Assembly: GCA_934371915.1 (NCBI GenBank)
Contig: CAKROE010000003.1
Location: 1 to 64,000, forward strand
DNA length: 64,000 nt
Direction of reading: 5' to 3'
DNA from: an uncultured Blautia sp.
GTDB taxonomy: Bacteria; Bacillota; Clostridia; Lachnospirales; Lachnospiraceae
Under the pieces are notes generated by a model. It was given only the letters and a program-made list of their open reading frames with translations, was not told the DNA's origin and did no database searches. The position numbers and the translations under genes were made by a program. Of this stretch, positions 23,849-34,200 are shown one piece after another; position 1 is the stretch's first letter; the number at the start of each line of letters is the position of its first letter.

Positions 23849-24940
23849 ATGGCAAGTTTATCTTTACAGCACATTAATAAAACATATCCAAACGGTTTCG
23901 AAGCCGTTAAAGACTTCAACCTTGAAATCGAAGACAAAGAATTCATCATTTTCGTAGGACCTTCCGGATGTGGTAAATCTACTACACTTCGTATGGTAGC
24001 CGGACTGGAAGAAATCACCAGCGGTACCTTAAAGATCGGTGACAAAGTTATGAACGATGTAGAGCCAAAAGACCGTGATATCGCAATGGTATTCCAGAAC
24101 TATGCTCTGTATCCTCATATGACTGTATATGATAACATGGCATTCGGACTGAAACTTCGTAAAGTTCCGAAAGCTGAAATCGACAAAGCAGTTCGTGAAG
24201 CTGCAAGAATCCTTGACCTTGAGAAACTTCTTGATCGTAAACCGAAGGCTCTTTCCGGTGGACAGAGACAGCGTGTTGCTATGGGACGTGCTATCGTTCG
24301 TAATCCTAAGGTATTCCTTATGGATGAGCCTCTTTCCAACCTGGATGCTAAACTTCGTGTACAGATGCGTATCGAGATTTCCAAAATCCACCAGAGACTG
24401 GGTGCTACAATCATCTACGTAACACATGACCAGACAGAGGCTATGACTCTTGGTACCAGAATCGTTGTTATGAAAGACGGTGTTGTTCAGCAGGTTGATA
24501 CACCTCAGAACCTCTATCAGAAACCGGGCAACCTTTTCGTTGCAGGATTCATGGGATCTCCGCAGATGAACTTCCTTGATGCCCAGATCAAAGAAAAAGG
24601 TTCCGACATTGTTGCAGTTATCGGAAGTGATGAACTCGTTATTCCGGCAGCTAAAGCTAAAGCGCTCAAAGATGGCGGTTATGTAGGAAAGACCGTTGTT
24701 ATGGGTATCCGTCCGGAAGACGTTGCAGATACACCGAACGGCTCCATGTCTTCTACCGTTAAAGTTTACGAGCTTCTTGGTGCAGAAGTATTCCTGTACT
24801 TTGATGTAAACGGCACACAGATCACAGCTCGTGTTGATCCAGGTACAAAAGCAAAAACAGGTGATCCGGTTAAATTCGATTTCAACATGGAAAAAACACA
24901 TTTCTTTGATAAAGATACAGAACTGGTTATCACAAACTAA
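23849..24940 (+). CDS. msmX: Multi-sugar ABC transporter ATP-binding protein (MsmX/UgpC type)
   Basis: A 363-aa ABC ATPase with C-terminal TOBE regulatory region. Motifs: [16 protein letters not shown] (Walker A), [17 protein letters not shown] signature, [16 protein letters not shown] (Walker B/D-loop), [19 protein letters not shown]. MsmX-type proteins energise several carbohydrate ABC importers that lack their own ATPase. It is monocistronic here, with a strong ribosome site (GGAGGG) before ATG 23849 and a terminator after it, and codon use looks biased as in well-expressed genes. It does not partner with the RbsC-like permease, which has its own ATPase. Confidence 0.93.
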   Translation: MASLSLQHINKTYPNGFEAVKDFNLEIEDKEFIIFVGPSGCGKSTTLRMVAGLEEITSGTLKIGDKVMNDVEPKDRDIAMVFQNYALYPHMTVYDNMAFGLKLRKVPKAEIDKAVREAARILDLEKLLDRKPKALSGGQRQRVAMGRAIVRNPKVFLMDEPLSNLDAKLRVQMRIEISKIHQRLGATIIYVTHDQTEAMTLGTRIVVMKDGVVQQVDTPQNLYQKPGNLFVAGFMGSPQMNFLDAQIKEKGSDIVAVIGSDELVIPAAKAKALKDGGYVGKTVVMGIRPEDVADTPNGSMSSTVKVYELLGAEVFLYFDVNGTQITARVDPGTKAKTGDPVKFDFNMEKTHFFDKDTELVITN

Positions 24941-24957
24941 GATTCAATCAGAATATC

Positions 24958-24991
24958 AGACCCGGGGCATATTTACCCCGGGTCTTTTTTT
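24958..24991 (+). terminator. Intrinsic terminator after msmX
   Basis: AGACCCGGGG pairs with CCCCGGGTCT over an 8-base loop and is followed by seven or more T residues, 17 bases past the stop codon. The next gene starts at once, so it may get only read-through transcription or its own hidden promoter. Confidence 0.92.
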
Positions 24992-25011
24992 CAGAAAGGA
25001 TGATTTATTTC

Positions 25012-26094
25012 ATGTCCGTACAACGCACACTTCAAAAATATATGGATGACTGGAAACGCATCAGTCATCTCGACTTCTGTCTGCTTCAGGAAGATAACTC
25101 TGTATTTGTTTCAACCAGTGAAAGGAGACTTCCCGCCGCAGCCAAACTTGATGACTTCCGCCAGAGCACCGCACTCTGCATGGCCAATACAACCTGCTGT
25201 CTGTACAAGGTTCCCGAAAAGAACGACGTTTCCTATCTCCTCGTCGTATGGGGAAGTGATGCTTCTGTTTCAACGATTGGTGAACTGGCTGTCTGCCAGA
25301 TTCAGAGCATTCTGGAGGGCTTTTCCGAAAAGAACGACAAGAACACTTTTATGCAAAAACTGCTTCTCGGAAGTTACACCGATGTAGAAGCCTTTAACCG
25401 CGCCCGAAAACTGCGTATTTCCACCACAGCACGAAGAGCCGTCTTCCTTGTCGCAACCAGACAGAACCAGGATGAACATGCGCTGGCAACAATCAGAAAT
25501 ATTTTTTCTGCACGCACGCACGATTTTATCACCGCAATCGATGACAGTGGTATTATCATCATACGCGAACTTTCTTCTACAGAAACTTATGAAGATCTCG
25601 AGGATATCGCTCATATGCTGGTTGACATGCTCGGTGCGGAAGCAATGACACAGGCCTGGGTAGCCTACAGCAATACCGCCGACGATCTCCGTGAACTTTC
25701 CAATGCATATAAAGAAGCACGCACAGCTCTCGAGATTGGCAAGACCTTTTATGCTGAACGTGCTGTATTTGGCTATCGGACTCTTGGTATCGGACGACTG
25801 ATCTACCAGCTTCCCGTCTCCATCTGCGAAATGTTTATCGAAGAAATCTTCGGTGACGAATCGCTTGATTCCATCGATGGCGAAACACTGGCAATCATCC
25901 GTACTTTCTTTGAAAACAATCTGAATCTCTCCGAAACCTCCAGACAACTTTACGTACATCGTAACACGCTTGTCTACCGCTTCGAAAAGATTCAGAAAAA
26001 ATACGGTCTCGATCTCCGTACTTTCGAAGACGCTATGACCTTTAAACTGGCTATGCTCGTTGCCGGTTATCTGAAAACGAAATCACTTCAGTAA
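25012..26094 (+). CDS. CdaR/PucR-family transcriptional regulator
   Basis: A 360-aa regulator with the PucR-type C-terminal helix-turn-helix: IIRTFFENNLNLSETSRQLYVHRNTLVYRFEKIQKKYGLDLRTFEDAMTFKLAM. The middle region (about residues 130-260) resembles the CdaR GGDEF-like domain, and the N-terminal part is a possible sensor. Known relatives respond to sugar diacids, purines or similar small molecules. It follows msmX and its terminator, and its 3' end overlaps the convergent modC by 12 bases. Start at 25012 is chosen because AAAGGA lies eleven bases upstream; ATG 25000 has no room for a site. Confidence 0.85.
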   Translation: MSVQRTLQKYMDDWKRISHLDFCLLQEDNSVFVSTSERRLPAAAKLDDFRQSTALCMANTTCCLYKVPEKNDVSYLLVVWGSDASVSTIGELAVCQIQSILEGFSEKNDKNTFMQKLLLGSYTDVEAFNRARKLRISTTARRAVFLVATRQNQDEHALATIRNIFSARTHDFITAIDDSGIIIIRELSSTETYEDLEDIAHMLVDMLGAEAMTQAWVAYSNTADDLRELSNAYKEARTALEIGKTFYAERAVFGYRTLGIGRLIYQLPVSICEMFIEEIFGDESLDSIDGETLAIIRTFFENNLNLSETSRQLYVHRNTLVYRFEKIQKKYGLDLRTFEDAMTFKLAMLVAGYLKTKSLQ

Positions 26095-27132
26095 CATCAG
26101 ATGCTCCGGCGGAAGATACAGATATGGTGGAAGATTTTCATTATGATCATCACGGAAGCTGCTCTTTGGACGCATCCACCAGAGCACTGCTCCCTCTTCC
26201 ATGCCGGGGCTTTTTACCAGATACTGCTGTTCAAAAGTTGTCTCTACATATTCCGCTGCCTCAAAGGCAATGCAGTTTTTTCCCGCTTCCTGCGCCGGTT
26301 GGATCCAGTGTCCACGAATGGCAACGTGTGTCATATCTTTCTCCACTTTCTGCACAGTCTTAAGTGATACGCCCCAATCCAGCGCAAATACTTCATAATC
26401 TCCCATTCTCTCGATTCTTGAACTGTTTTTGCAGCCGGTCAGTCTGGAAGCTTCCAAAAGCTGTGGCTGTTCAAATAGCTCTCTTGTATTTCCGAAGATC
26501 AGTGTTTTTCCCTCTTTCAAAAGCATCAGTTCTTTACAAAAGCGAAATGCTTCATCTCTGCTGTGCGTAACCATCAGCATGTCACCCCGATACTGTTCCA
26601 GAAATTCCTGCATATCTTTCTGCAGAATATCCTTCAGGTAGCCATCAAGCGCTGAAAACGGTTCATCCAGAAGAATTGCTTCCGGTTCCCCGATCATCAT
26701 CCTTGCAAGTGCCACTCGCTGCTGCTGCCCACCGGAAAGCTGTGCCGGATAACGGTTCTCCAGCCCATCAAGCTGATATCTCTTCAGATAATCACGTACC
26801 TTTTCTTCTTTTTGCGATTTTTCTCCACGATAGCCGCAGAAAATATTGTCTTTGACCGTCATTGTCGGAAACAGTGCATAATTCTGAAAAAGATAACCGA
26901 TCCGCCGCTCCTGCGGTTTCAGATTTATTTTCTTCTCAGAGTCAAACACCGTTCTTCCGTTGATCACGATTTTCCCCTTATCCGGAGTTTCAATCCCGGC
27001 AATGCAGCGGAGCGTCATACTTTTTCCGCTTCCGGAAGCTCCGAGGATTCCGGTCGCTGATGTGGTGCTCTCAAATGCAGTTTTAAGAGAAAATCCTTTG
27101 AAATTTTTTTCTATATTTACCTGTAATGCCAT
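26083..27132 (-). CDS. modC: Molybdate ABC transporter ATP-binding protein
   Basis: A 349-aa ABC ATPase: GASGSGKSMTLRCIAG (Walker A), LSGGQQQRVALARMMIGEPEAILLDEPFSALDGYLKDI, and MVTHSRDEAFRFC. The spacing and gene order (downstream of a molybdate-type permease and binding protein) identify ModC. The C-terminal 110 residues are less like the standard MOP domain but occupy its place. The start is fixed by a TGATG overlap with modB. It energises molybdate (or tungstate) import for molybdenum-cofactor enzymes. Its end overlaps the convergent CdaR-type gene with no terminator between them. Confidence 0.9.
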   Translation of the reverse strand: MALQVNIEKNFKGFSLKTAFESTTSATGILGASGSGKSMTLRCIAGIETPDKGKIVINGRTVFDSEKKINLKPQERRIGYLFQNYALFPTMTVKDNIFCGYRGEKSQKEEKVRDYLKRYQLDGLENRYPAQLSGGQQQRVALARMMIGEPEAILLDEPFSALDGYLKDILQKDMQEFLEQYRGDMLMVTHSRDEAFRFCKELMLLKEGKTLIFGNTRELFEQPQLLEASRLTGCKNSSRIERMGDYEVFALDWGVSLKTVQKVEKDMTHVAIRGHWIQPAQEAGKNCIAFEAAEYVETTFEQQYLVKSPGMEEGAVLWWMRPKSSFRDDHNENLPPYLYLPPEHLMLLK

Positions 27133-27827
27133 CAGATCCACCTTCTGCTCTTCATGCCTCTGCCCGAGACAATATTTATCAGTGCCACGATCACAAACGA
27201 GATCAGAACGATCACCACAACCCAGAAACCTGCCACATCATAATTTCCTGCGGCAGTTTCTGCCGCAATCGCAACAGATACGGTACGTGTCTTACCCAGG
27301 ATATTCCCCGCCAGCATAGAAGTTGCACCATATTCACCGATTGCTCTTGCAAAGGCAAGAACGGTACCGGATGCAATACCAGGCGCTGCTGCCGGAACAA
27401 TAACCTTCCAGAAAATTCTACGGTCGCTCATGCCAAGCGTCTGCCCTGCATAAATGAGGTTTACATCCACCTGCTCAAAAGCAGCACGCGCATTACGATA
27501 CATCAACGGAAAGGCAATGACTGCCGCAGCGATCACGCATCCCTTCCAGGTCTGCACGACCTTGAAGTCAAAACTTTCCAGCAAAAATTTTCCAAACGGT
27601 CTGCGCAGACTGAATATCAGAAGCAGAAAAAAACCGGCTACTGTCGGTGGCAGTACCAGCGGCATCGTAAGAATTCCATCAAGAACAGCCCTCGATACTG
27701 GTTTCAGTTTCATGATTTTTCTTGCACAGAAAATCCCCAGAAAAAAAGCAATAACCGTCGCCACAAAACCGGTTTTTAAGGAGATCCACAGTGGACTCCA
27801 GTTAATTTCCTGTATAAATACCATCAT
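27132..27827 (-). CDS. modB: Molybdate ABC transporter permease
   Basis: A 231-aa inner-membrane permease. Family features include PLVLPPTVAGFFLLLIFSLRRPFG, NARAAFEQVDVNLIYAGQTLGMSDRRIFWKVIVPAAAPGIASGTVLAFARAIGEYGATSMLAGNI (EAA loop) and four to six hydrophobic segments. Its stop codon overlaps the modC start (TGATG), giving translational coupling. The start has two adjacent ATG codons and a weak ribosome site (AGAAAG), and it lies after a terminator-like hairpin that follows modA, so expression is probably below that of the binding protein. Confidence 0.92.
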   Translation of the reverse strand: MMVFIQEINWSPLWISLKTGFVATVIAFFLGIFCARKIMKLKPVSRAVLDGILTMPLVLPPTVAGFFLLLIFSLRRPFGKFLLESFDFKVVQTWKGCVIAAAVIAFPLMYRNARAAFEQVDVNLIYAGQTLGMSDRRIFWKVIVPAAAPGIASGTVLAFARAIGEYGATSMLAGNILGKTRTVSVAIAAETAAGNYDVAGFWVVVIVLISFVIVALINIVSGRGMKSRRWI

Positions 27828-27852
27828 TCTTTCTAATTCCTCTGTATGTACA

Positions 27853-27883
27853 AAAAGGGGCTGACATATCTGCCACCCCTTTT
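27853..27883 (-). terminator. Attenuating terminator between modA and modB
   Basis: AAAAGGGG and CCCCTTTT flank a 15-base loop, and the minus strand continues TTTTTGT. It lies 16 bases past the modA stop and 26 bases before modB, so partial read-through is needed for modBC. Confidence 0.75.
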
Positions 27884-27898
27884 GTATATAATTTTATC

Positions 27899-28786
27899 TT
27901 ATTTTGCTTCTTCTGTTGTCTCAGTTTCCTCTGCAGTATCTGCATCAGTTTCTTCCGTAGCTTCTGCATCTTCTTTCTCATCATCTGCTTTGTACTCTGC
28001 AAATCCGTATTCTTCAAATACTTTCATTGCATCATCTGTCTGAAGATATTCTAAGAAAGCTTTTGCTGCTGCGGCTTCGGAATCAGATGCTTCAGAATCA
28101 ATTGTAAGGCCTGCCGGATAGAGAACCGGTGTTTCCAGAGAACCTTCCGGAGCTTCTGCGATAATGTCTACTTTGTCAGCAACAGAAGCTGCATCTGTTG
28201 CATAAACAATACCGATCTCGTTGCTTCCCTCACTTACAGATGCAAGCACATCCGTAACATTCTTTCCTTCATTGATCTCCATCTTGTTGACATCATCTTC
28301 AATACCAAGATTCTTAAAGATTTCACGGGAGTACTGGCCAACCGGAACATCTTCGCCTGCAAGAGCAATGTTCTCTGCATCTGTGATGTTTTCGAATCCG
28401 GTAACCTTTGTCTCGCCATCCTTTGGTTTGATCAGAACAACTTTGTTTTCGAGAAGATCTACAACAGAATCTTTTTCTGCAAGTTCTTCATCTACAAGCG
28501 CATCCATCTGTTTGGTAGCTGCGGAGAAGAAAACATCACATCTGGAGCCTTCTTCAATCTGTGTCTGAAGTGTTCCCGAACTGTCTGCATTAAAAAGAAT
28601 ATTGACATCCGGATATTCCTTATTGAAATCCTTCTGGATATCTTCCATTGCATTGCTTAAGCTTGCTGCGATAAATACATAAAGATCACCACTTGCATCC
28701 TCTACGGCTGCTGCCTGTACGCTACCCGCACTCATGCCTGCTGCCATAGCACCTGCTAACATGATCGTCAAAAATTTTTTCCTCAT
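27899..28786 (-). CDS. modA: Molybdate ABC transporter substrate-binding protein
   Basis: A 295-aa secreted protein: signal peptide MRKKFLTIMLAGAMAAGMSA, then the ModA fold (DLYVFIAASLSNAMEDIQKDFNKEYPDVNILFNADSSGTLQTQIEEGSRCDVFFSAATKQMDAL; VPVGQYSREIFKNLG; NEIGIVYATDA). The oxyanion-binding Ser residues in AASLSNA and ADSSG are present. The last about 35 residues are an acidic Glu/Thr/Ala tail absent from most ModA proteins. No lipobox is present, so how it stays at the cell surface is unclear. It is the first gene of modABC, with no molybdenum-cofactor riboswitch recognised in the 146 bases upstream. Confidence 0.92.
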   Translation of the reverse strand: MRKKFLTIMLAGAMAAGMSAGSVQAAAVEDASGDLYVFIAASLSNAMEDIQKDFNKEYPDVNILFNADSSGTLQTQIEEGSRCDVFFSAATKQMDALVDEELAEKDSVVDLLENKVVLIKPKDGETKVTGFENITDAENIALAGEDVPVGQYSREIFKNLGIEDDVNKMEINEGKNVTDVLASVSEGSNEIGIVYATDAASVADKVDIIAEAPEGSLETPVLYPAGLTIDSEASDSEAAAAKAFLEYLQTDDAMKVFEEYGFAEYKADDEKEDAEATEETDADTAEETETTEEAK

Positions 28787-28932
28787 GATAAATTCCCCTT
28801 CTTTTCTGCACTTTTTCAGTATTTTTTCTCACTGCACTGATAATATTTTAACTGTACAGAAAATTTCTGTCAATTTATCTGACTCATTTTGCAATAGAAG
28901 TTGCCAATAAATCTTAAAGAAATTTTTATAGA

Positions 28933-29808
28933 TTAATAATTCCAGTCTCCGCCTTCTTCGTCGGTGTCATAGCCTTCGTCTACATAATCATCGTAGGAAT
29001 CGTCATAACTTCCATCATCGTAAGAAGAATCATCATAACTGCCATCATCATAGCTGCTGCTATCGTCATAACTTCCATCATCATAACTGCTGTCATCAGA
29101 ATAGGAATCGTCATAACTACTGTCATAGCTGCTGTCGTCATAACTGTCATAGCTGCTGTCATCAGAACTTGTATCCTCAGAGCTATCGTCAGAGGAAGAT
29201 GTCTGCTGTGAATTTTCCTTTGTATCTTTTTCTTTCTTTTCAGAAAGACTCATATAACGAAGGTATGCAACAGCGCTTTCTTCGTCGTAAGCAAGAGAAG
29301 CTTTTTCCATATCGCCAAGGTTTACACTGTAGATCTGGTATGCGTCACCGGATGCAGTCACAATCTTCATATCGTACAGAGCCGATGCACCGGAAGTATC
29401 TGTTGTATCAGTACTTGAATCTGCGCTTTCCTCACTGCTGTCTGATGCGGAAGAAGAATCTGCTGTGTAATACATCTGCACCTGTTCTGCCGCTTTTACA
29501 GAAGATTCTGACGGAATCAGGTTTTTGCCCCAGTTTTCTCCGCCGAATGTCATCAGATAGATTTCTCTGATATCGTTCTGAAGACTGTTGGTCAGGTAGA
29601 TATATTTTGCCTGAGATGTTTTTACACCAATTACCTTCGGTGCCGGTGTAGAAGTCGGTACCGGTGTAACTGTTACCGGAACTTCGGTAGGTGTCGGAGT
29701 TGCTGCCGGTGTCGGAGTTACCTCAACGACAGATCCCTTTGATCCGCATCCTGCAAGTGCAAGGATCATTGTCATGCCAAGAACGGCGATGATATGTTTT
29801 GCTTTCAT
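28933..29808 (-). CDS. Lipoprotein with Ser-Asp-Tyr repeat tail, function unknown
   Basis: A 291-aa product with a clear lipobox (LALAGC, residue about 21), a Thr-Pro-rich spacer (PTPAATPTPTE), a small folded domain (QAKYIYLTNSLQNDIREIYLMTFGGENWGKNLIPSE; KIVTASGDAYQIYSVNLGDMEKASLAYDEE) and about 90 residues of degenerate SYDDS/DDGSYDD repeats. The small domain, with its DIREIYL..WG..L pattern, resembles a domain I have seen in other Lachnospiraceae surface proteins, but no function is known to me. The tail is strongly acidic and probably disordered; metal binding or surface spacing are possibilities. Start 29808 is chosen because AAAGGA precedes it. Confidence 0.75.
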   Translation of the reverse strand: MKAKHIIAVLGMTMILALAGCGSKGSVVEVTPTPAATPTPTEVPVTVTPVPTSTPAPKVIGVKTSQAKYIYLTNSLQNDIREIYLMTFGGENWGKNLIPSESSVKAAEQVQMYYTADSSSASDSSEESADSSTDTTDTSGASALYDMKIVTASGDAYQIYSVNLGDMEKASLAYDEESAVAYLRYMSLSEKKEKDTKENSQQTSSSDDSSEDTSSDDSSYDSYDDSSYDSSYDDSYSDDSSYDDGSYDDSSSYDDGSYDDSSYDDGSYDDSYDDYVDEGYDTDEEGGDWNY

Positions 29809-29940
29809 TATTTCCATCCTTTCCGGTCTATGTGAGACCGTTGATACATTTTCTTGTTTATAAAATCACAGATATTATCCCACGTAATCTGCCAAAAGTC
29901 AAATTTCCGGCTTTATCAGAGGAAATTTCTACCCGCAAAA

Positions 29941-30083
29941 TGTTACTGTTCACTCCGTTCACAGCAACTTGGTCAAAATCCATTCCATATCACCTTCGGT
30001 GATGGGATTTTGCCCTGTATGTCTCGGGATTTTGCCATATTCATGACAAAACACCTCGCGGAATATTATCTGTGAACAGCAAC
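29941..30083. repeat. Dispersed intergenic repeat, copy B, with internal hairpin
   Basis: Starts with the same 53 bases as copy A (23577-23633), then forms a hairpin (CAAAATCC..ATCACC-TTC-GGTGAT..GGATTTTG, 29974-30012). It ends with GTGAACAGCAAC, the inverse of GTTACTGTTCAC at its left end. The right end overlaps the last codons of uppP. Confidence 0.65.
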
Positions 30084-30965
30084 CGCAAAATAACCCAGCA
30101 CAAGGATACCAAGAACGATTCGGTACCAGCCGAATGCCTTGAAGTCATGTTTCTTGATGTACCCCATCAGGAACTTGATTGCGATAACGGATACAAAAAA
30201 TGCAACAACAACGCCTGTCACCAGTGTCAGAATTTCTGCCGGTGAGAAAGCGAAACCAAATTTTACAAGTTTCAGTAGACTTGCACCAAACATGACCGGA
30301 ATTGCCAGGAAAAAGGTAAACTCTGCTGCCACGGTTCTTGAAGTTCCCACAAGGATTCCTCCAATGATCGTGGAACCGGAACGGGAAGTTCCAGGAATAA
30401 CAGAAAGTACCTGAAAGATACCGATCTTGAATGCGGTACCAAAGCTTAACTCTTCAAGGGAAGTACATAACGGTTTTCTTTTTTTGTTGTAGTTCTCCAC
30501 CAGAATGAAAATCACACCGTATACGATCAGGGCAATCGCAACTACTACATAATTGTTGAATTTTTCTTCGATAACATCATTAAACGGAAGCGCGATCACG
30601 ATTGTCGGGATACATGCTACAAGAATCTTGAACCACAGGATCCATTTATCCTTGTCACAGAATTTTTCGACAAACGTCATCACCACGCGGGATACCGGAT
30701 TCATGCGGTTAAGTTCTTTTTGTTTTTTCGAAGAAATCTCTCTTATGTAAAACGGCCACAGTTTACTCCAGTACAAGACAACAACTGCAAGAATCGCACC
30801 AAGCTGGATCACAACAAGGAAAAACTCCTTAAACTGCGGTGTCATTTCCATCTTGATAAATTCATCAACAAGAATCATATGACCGGTACTGCTGATCGGA
30901 AGCCATTCCGTAATACCCTCAACGATTCCGAGAATCACAACTTTTATAAATTCCAGAACGCTCAT
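30066..30965 (-). CDS. uppP: Undecaprenyl-diphosphatase
   Basis: A 299-aa polytopic membrane phosphatase (BacA/UppP). Both conserved regions are present: [24 protein letters not shown] and [42 protein letters not shown]. It recycles undecaprenyl pyrophosphate released by wall and polysaccharide polymerases, which suits the many undecaprenyl-linked genes in the right half of the window, and members can give bacitracin tolerance. It appears to be monocistronic. The C-terminal five codons lie within repeat copy B, so the tail sequence may derive from that element. Confidence 0.95.
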   Translation of the reverse strand: MSVLEFIKVVILGIVEGITEWLPISSTGHMILVDEFIKMEMTPQFKEFFLVVIQLGAILAVVVLYWSKLWPFYIREISSKKQKELNRMNPVSRVVMTFVEKFCDKDKWILWFKILVACIPTIVIALPFNDVIEEKFNNYVVVAIALIVYGVIFILVENYNKKRKPLCTSLEELSFGTAFKIGIFQVLSVIPGTSRSGSTIIGGILVGTSRTVAAEFTFFLAIPVMFGASLLKLVKFGFAFSPAEILTLVTGVVVAFFVSVIAIKFLMGYIKKHDFKAFGWYRIVLGILVLGYFAVAVHR

Positions 30966-31150
30966 TTTTCTTTCCTTTCTCTGTCTTATTTTTTATGATA
31001 GCTTCGAATTGCTCATGCTGCGCTCTCACAATTCATACTTTATCAGTATATTACAGTTTTCATGGTTCGTAAACCTCTCCACAGGTTTTCATATAAAGTT
31101 TAACTTTTGTTTAGCTATTTGCTGTAATATCTGTAATTTCTTCTAAAGCA

Positions 31151-31182
31151 AAAACCGGAGAAACAGTTTCGTCTCTCCGGTT
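31151..31182 (-). terminator. Intrinsic terminator after carB
   Basis: On the minus strand AACCGGAGA and TCTCCGGTT form a stem followed by TTTTGCTTT, 21 bases past the carB stop codon. Confidence 0.85.
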
Positions 31183-31202
31183 GTAAAGTTACTTTTATTC
31201 TT

Positions 31203-34200
31203 TTATCTGTCTGCGATTGTTGCAATATCGATCAGTGTCAGATTGTGAAGGTCTGTGTTTTCAAGGCTGGTTACAAGTGCTTCTGCTGTATCCAGACTGG
31301 TCAGAACATTGACACCTGTCTCAATTGCATTGCGGCGGATCACGAAACCATCTTTCTGATGTTCCACACCCTGCGGCGGTGTATCGATAACAACGTCGAT
31401 CTTATGTCCGAGAATGAGGTCCATAAGGTTTGGTGCCGGCTGTTCCAGTTTATTGGTACGGATCGCCTTGATTCCGTTTTCTTTAAGAACTCTTGCTGTT
31501 CCTCTTGTTGCGTAGATACGATATCCGAGAGCTTCAAAACGTCTTGCGATCGGAACAACTTCCTGCTGATCTTCATCTTTGACAGTAATAATCATGTTTT
31601 TGTATTTCGGAAGTTTGATTCCGGCACCGATGAAGGCTTTGTACAGAGCTTCATTGAAGTTCTCTGCGATACCAAGACACTCACCTGTGGACTTCATTTC
31701 AGGTCCGAGGCTGATATCTGCGCCACGGATCTTCTCGAAGGAGAATACCGGCATTTTGATCGCGATATGTTTTGCTTCCGGCTGAAGTCCCGGCTCATAT
31801 CCCATCTCTTTCAGTTTGTATCCGAGGATAACCTTTGTTGCCAGCGGCACGATCGGAATTCCTGTTACTTTGCTGATGTACGGTACGGTACGGCTGGAAC
31901 GCGGGTTTACTTCGATAACATATACTTCTTCACCGCATACGATGAACTGAATGTTGATCATACCGATTACGTGGAGTGCTTTTGCCAGACGGCGTGTGTA
32001 CTCTGCAATCGTGTCTTTTGCTTTCTGGCTGATTGTCTGTGCCGGATATACGGAGATACTGTCTCCGGAATGGATACCTGCACGTTCGATATGTTCCATG
32101 ATACCAGGAATCAGGATATCCTCACCATCACATACAGCATCGACCTCAATTTCTTTACCCATCAGGTATTTATCAACAAGGATCGGATGTTCCTGTGCGA
32201 TCTGGTTGATGATTCCGATATACTCTTCTACATCTTCATCACTGACTGCAATACGCATACCCTGTCCACCAAGAACGTAGGAAGGACGTACGAGTACCGG
32301 ATATCCAAGCTCGTTGGCTGCTTTTTTGGCTTCTTCGGCAGTAAATACGGTATGTCCCTTCGGTCTCGGAATCTGGCACTGTTCCAGAATCTCATCGAAC
32401 AGTTCACGGTCTTCGGCTGCATCTACATCTTCAGCAGATGTTCCGAGGATTTTTACACCCATTTTCATAAGTGCTTCGGTAAGTTTGATTGCAGTCTGTC
32501 CACCGAACTGTACAACTGCTCCGTCCGGTTTCTCAATATTTACGATGTTTTCTACATCTTCCGGTGTCAGTGGTTCGAAATACAGTTTATCTGCAATATC
32601 AAAGTCGGTGCTGACAGTTTCCGGGTTATTGTTTACGATAATTGTCTCGTAGCCCTCTTTTTTGAATGCCCATGTACAATGTACAGAACAGAAGTCAAAT
32701 TCGATACCCTGTCCGATACGGATCGGTCCAGAACCAAGAACAAGGACTTTCTTCTTATCATGAGCTGCTACTGCTTCGTTTTCTGTATCTGGTCCGCCAT
32801 ATACGGAATAGTAGTACGGTGTTGCGGCAGCAAATTCAGCAGCACAGGTATCTACCATCTTGTAAGCGGCTGTGATCTTGTAGCCCTGACGGAGCGCCTT
32901 GATATCGGCTTCTGTTCTTCCGCAGAGGTTTGCGATCACGTAATCCGGGAATTCCATGCGTTTTGCTTCCAGAAGAAGTTCCTCTGTAAGCGGCTGAGTC
33001 TTAAGTGCCTGTTCCATCTCTACAAGGATTGCAATCTTGTCGATAAACCAGCGGTCGATCTTTGTGATTCTGTGGATGTATTCTTTGGAAATATCTCTTC
33101 GGATTGCTTCTGCAATCTTCCAGATACGACGGTCGTCTACAACTGCCAGCTCTTCAATCAGTTCACTTTCATCAAGACCTGTAAAGTCATAGGACATAAG
33201 GCTGTCTACATGCTGTTCCAGAGAACGGATAGCTTTCATGAGAGCGCCCTCGAAGTTGTGACAGATACTCATAACTTCACCGGTTGCTTTCATCTGAGTT
33301 GTCAGGGTTCTCTTTGCAGTGATAAATTTATCAAATGGAAGTCTCGGAATCTTAACTACACAGTAGTCAAGCATTGGCTCAAAACTTGCATATGTTTTTC
33401 CTGTAATAGCATTCGGGATTTCATCCAGTGTATAACCCAGGGCGATCTTTGCAGCAACTTTGGCGATCGGATAACCGGTAGCCTTACTTGCCAGTGCGGA
33501 AGAACGGCTTACACGTGGATTTACCTCGATAACACAGTATTCAAAACTCTCCGGATGAAGAGCATACTGTACGTTACATCCGCCTGTGATTCCAAGCTCT
33601 GTAATAATGTTCAGTGCAGAAGTACGAAGCATCTGGTATTCTTTGTCACCCAGTGTCTGGGACGGAGCAACTACGATGGAGTCACCGGTATGTACACCAA
33701 CCGGATCAATATTTTCCATGTTGCAGACTGTGATACAGTTGCCTGCACTGTCACGCATAACTTCGTATTCGATTTCTTTCCATCCTGCGATGCAGCGTTC
33801 TACCAGAACTTCTCCTACTCGTGAAAGGCGGAGGCCGTTTTCGAGGATTTCTCTGAGTTCGAATTCATTGTTGGCAATACCGCCGCCACTTCCTCCAAGT
33901 GTGTAAGCAGGACGGAGAACAACCGGATATCCTATGGTTCTGGTAAATGCCACACCGTCTTCTACGGTTGTTACGACTTTGGATGCCGCAACCGGCTCAC
34001 CGATTTTTTCCATGGTATCTTTAAATTCCTGACGGTCTTCTGCTTTTTTGATAGTTTCTGCAGTAGTACCGATCAGGCGTACGTTGTGTTCTTTAAGAAA
34101 GCCTTTTTCCTCCAGTTCCATAGCAAGGTTCAGACCTGCCTGTCCACCAAGAGTCGGAAGTACGCTGTCCGGCTGTTCTTTCAGGATGAGCTGCTCTACA

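Noticed and set aside
24029-24901. 290-codon open frame opposite msmX
   Set aside because: Antisense shadow of a highly biased ABC ATPase gene; no ribosome site and no family features.
28787-28932. Possible molybdenum-cofactor riboswitch before modA
   Set aside because: Only 146 AT-rich bases with no recognisable conserved core or multi-stem fold.
31245-33824. 859-codon open frame on the plus strand opposite carB
   Set aside because: It is Cys/Phe-rich with no recognisable motif and lies exactly antisense to a clear carB gene; it is a codon-bias shadow.
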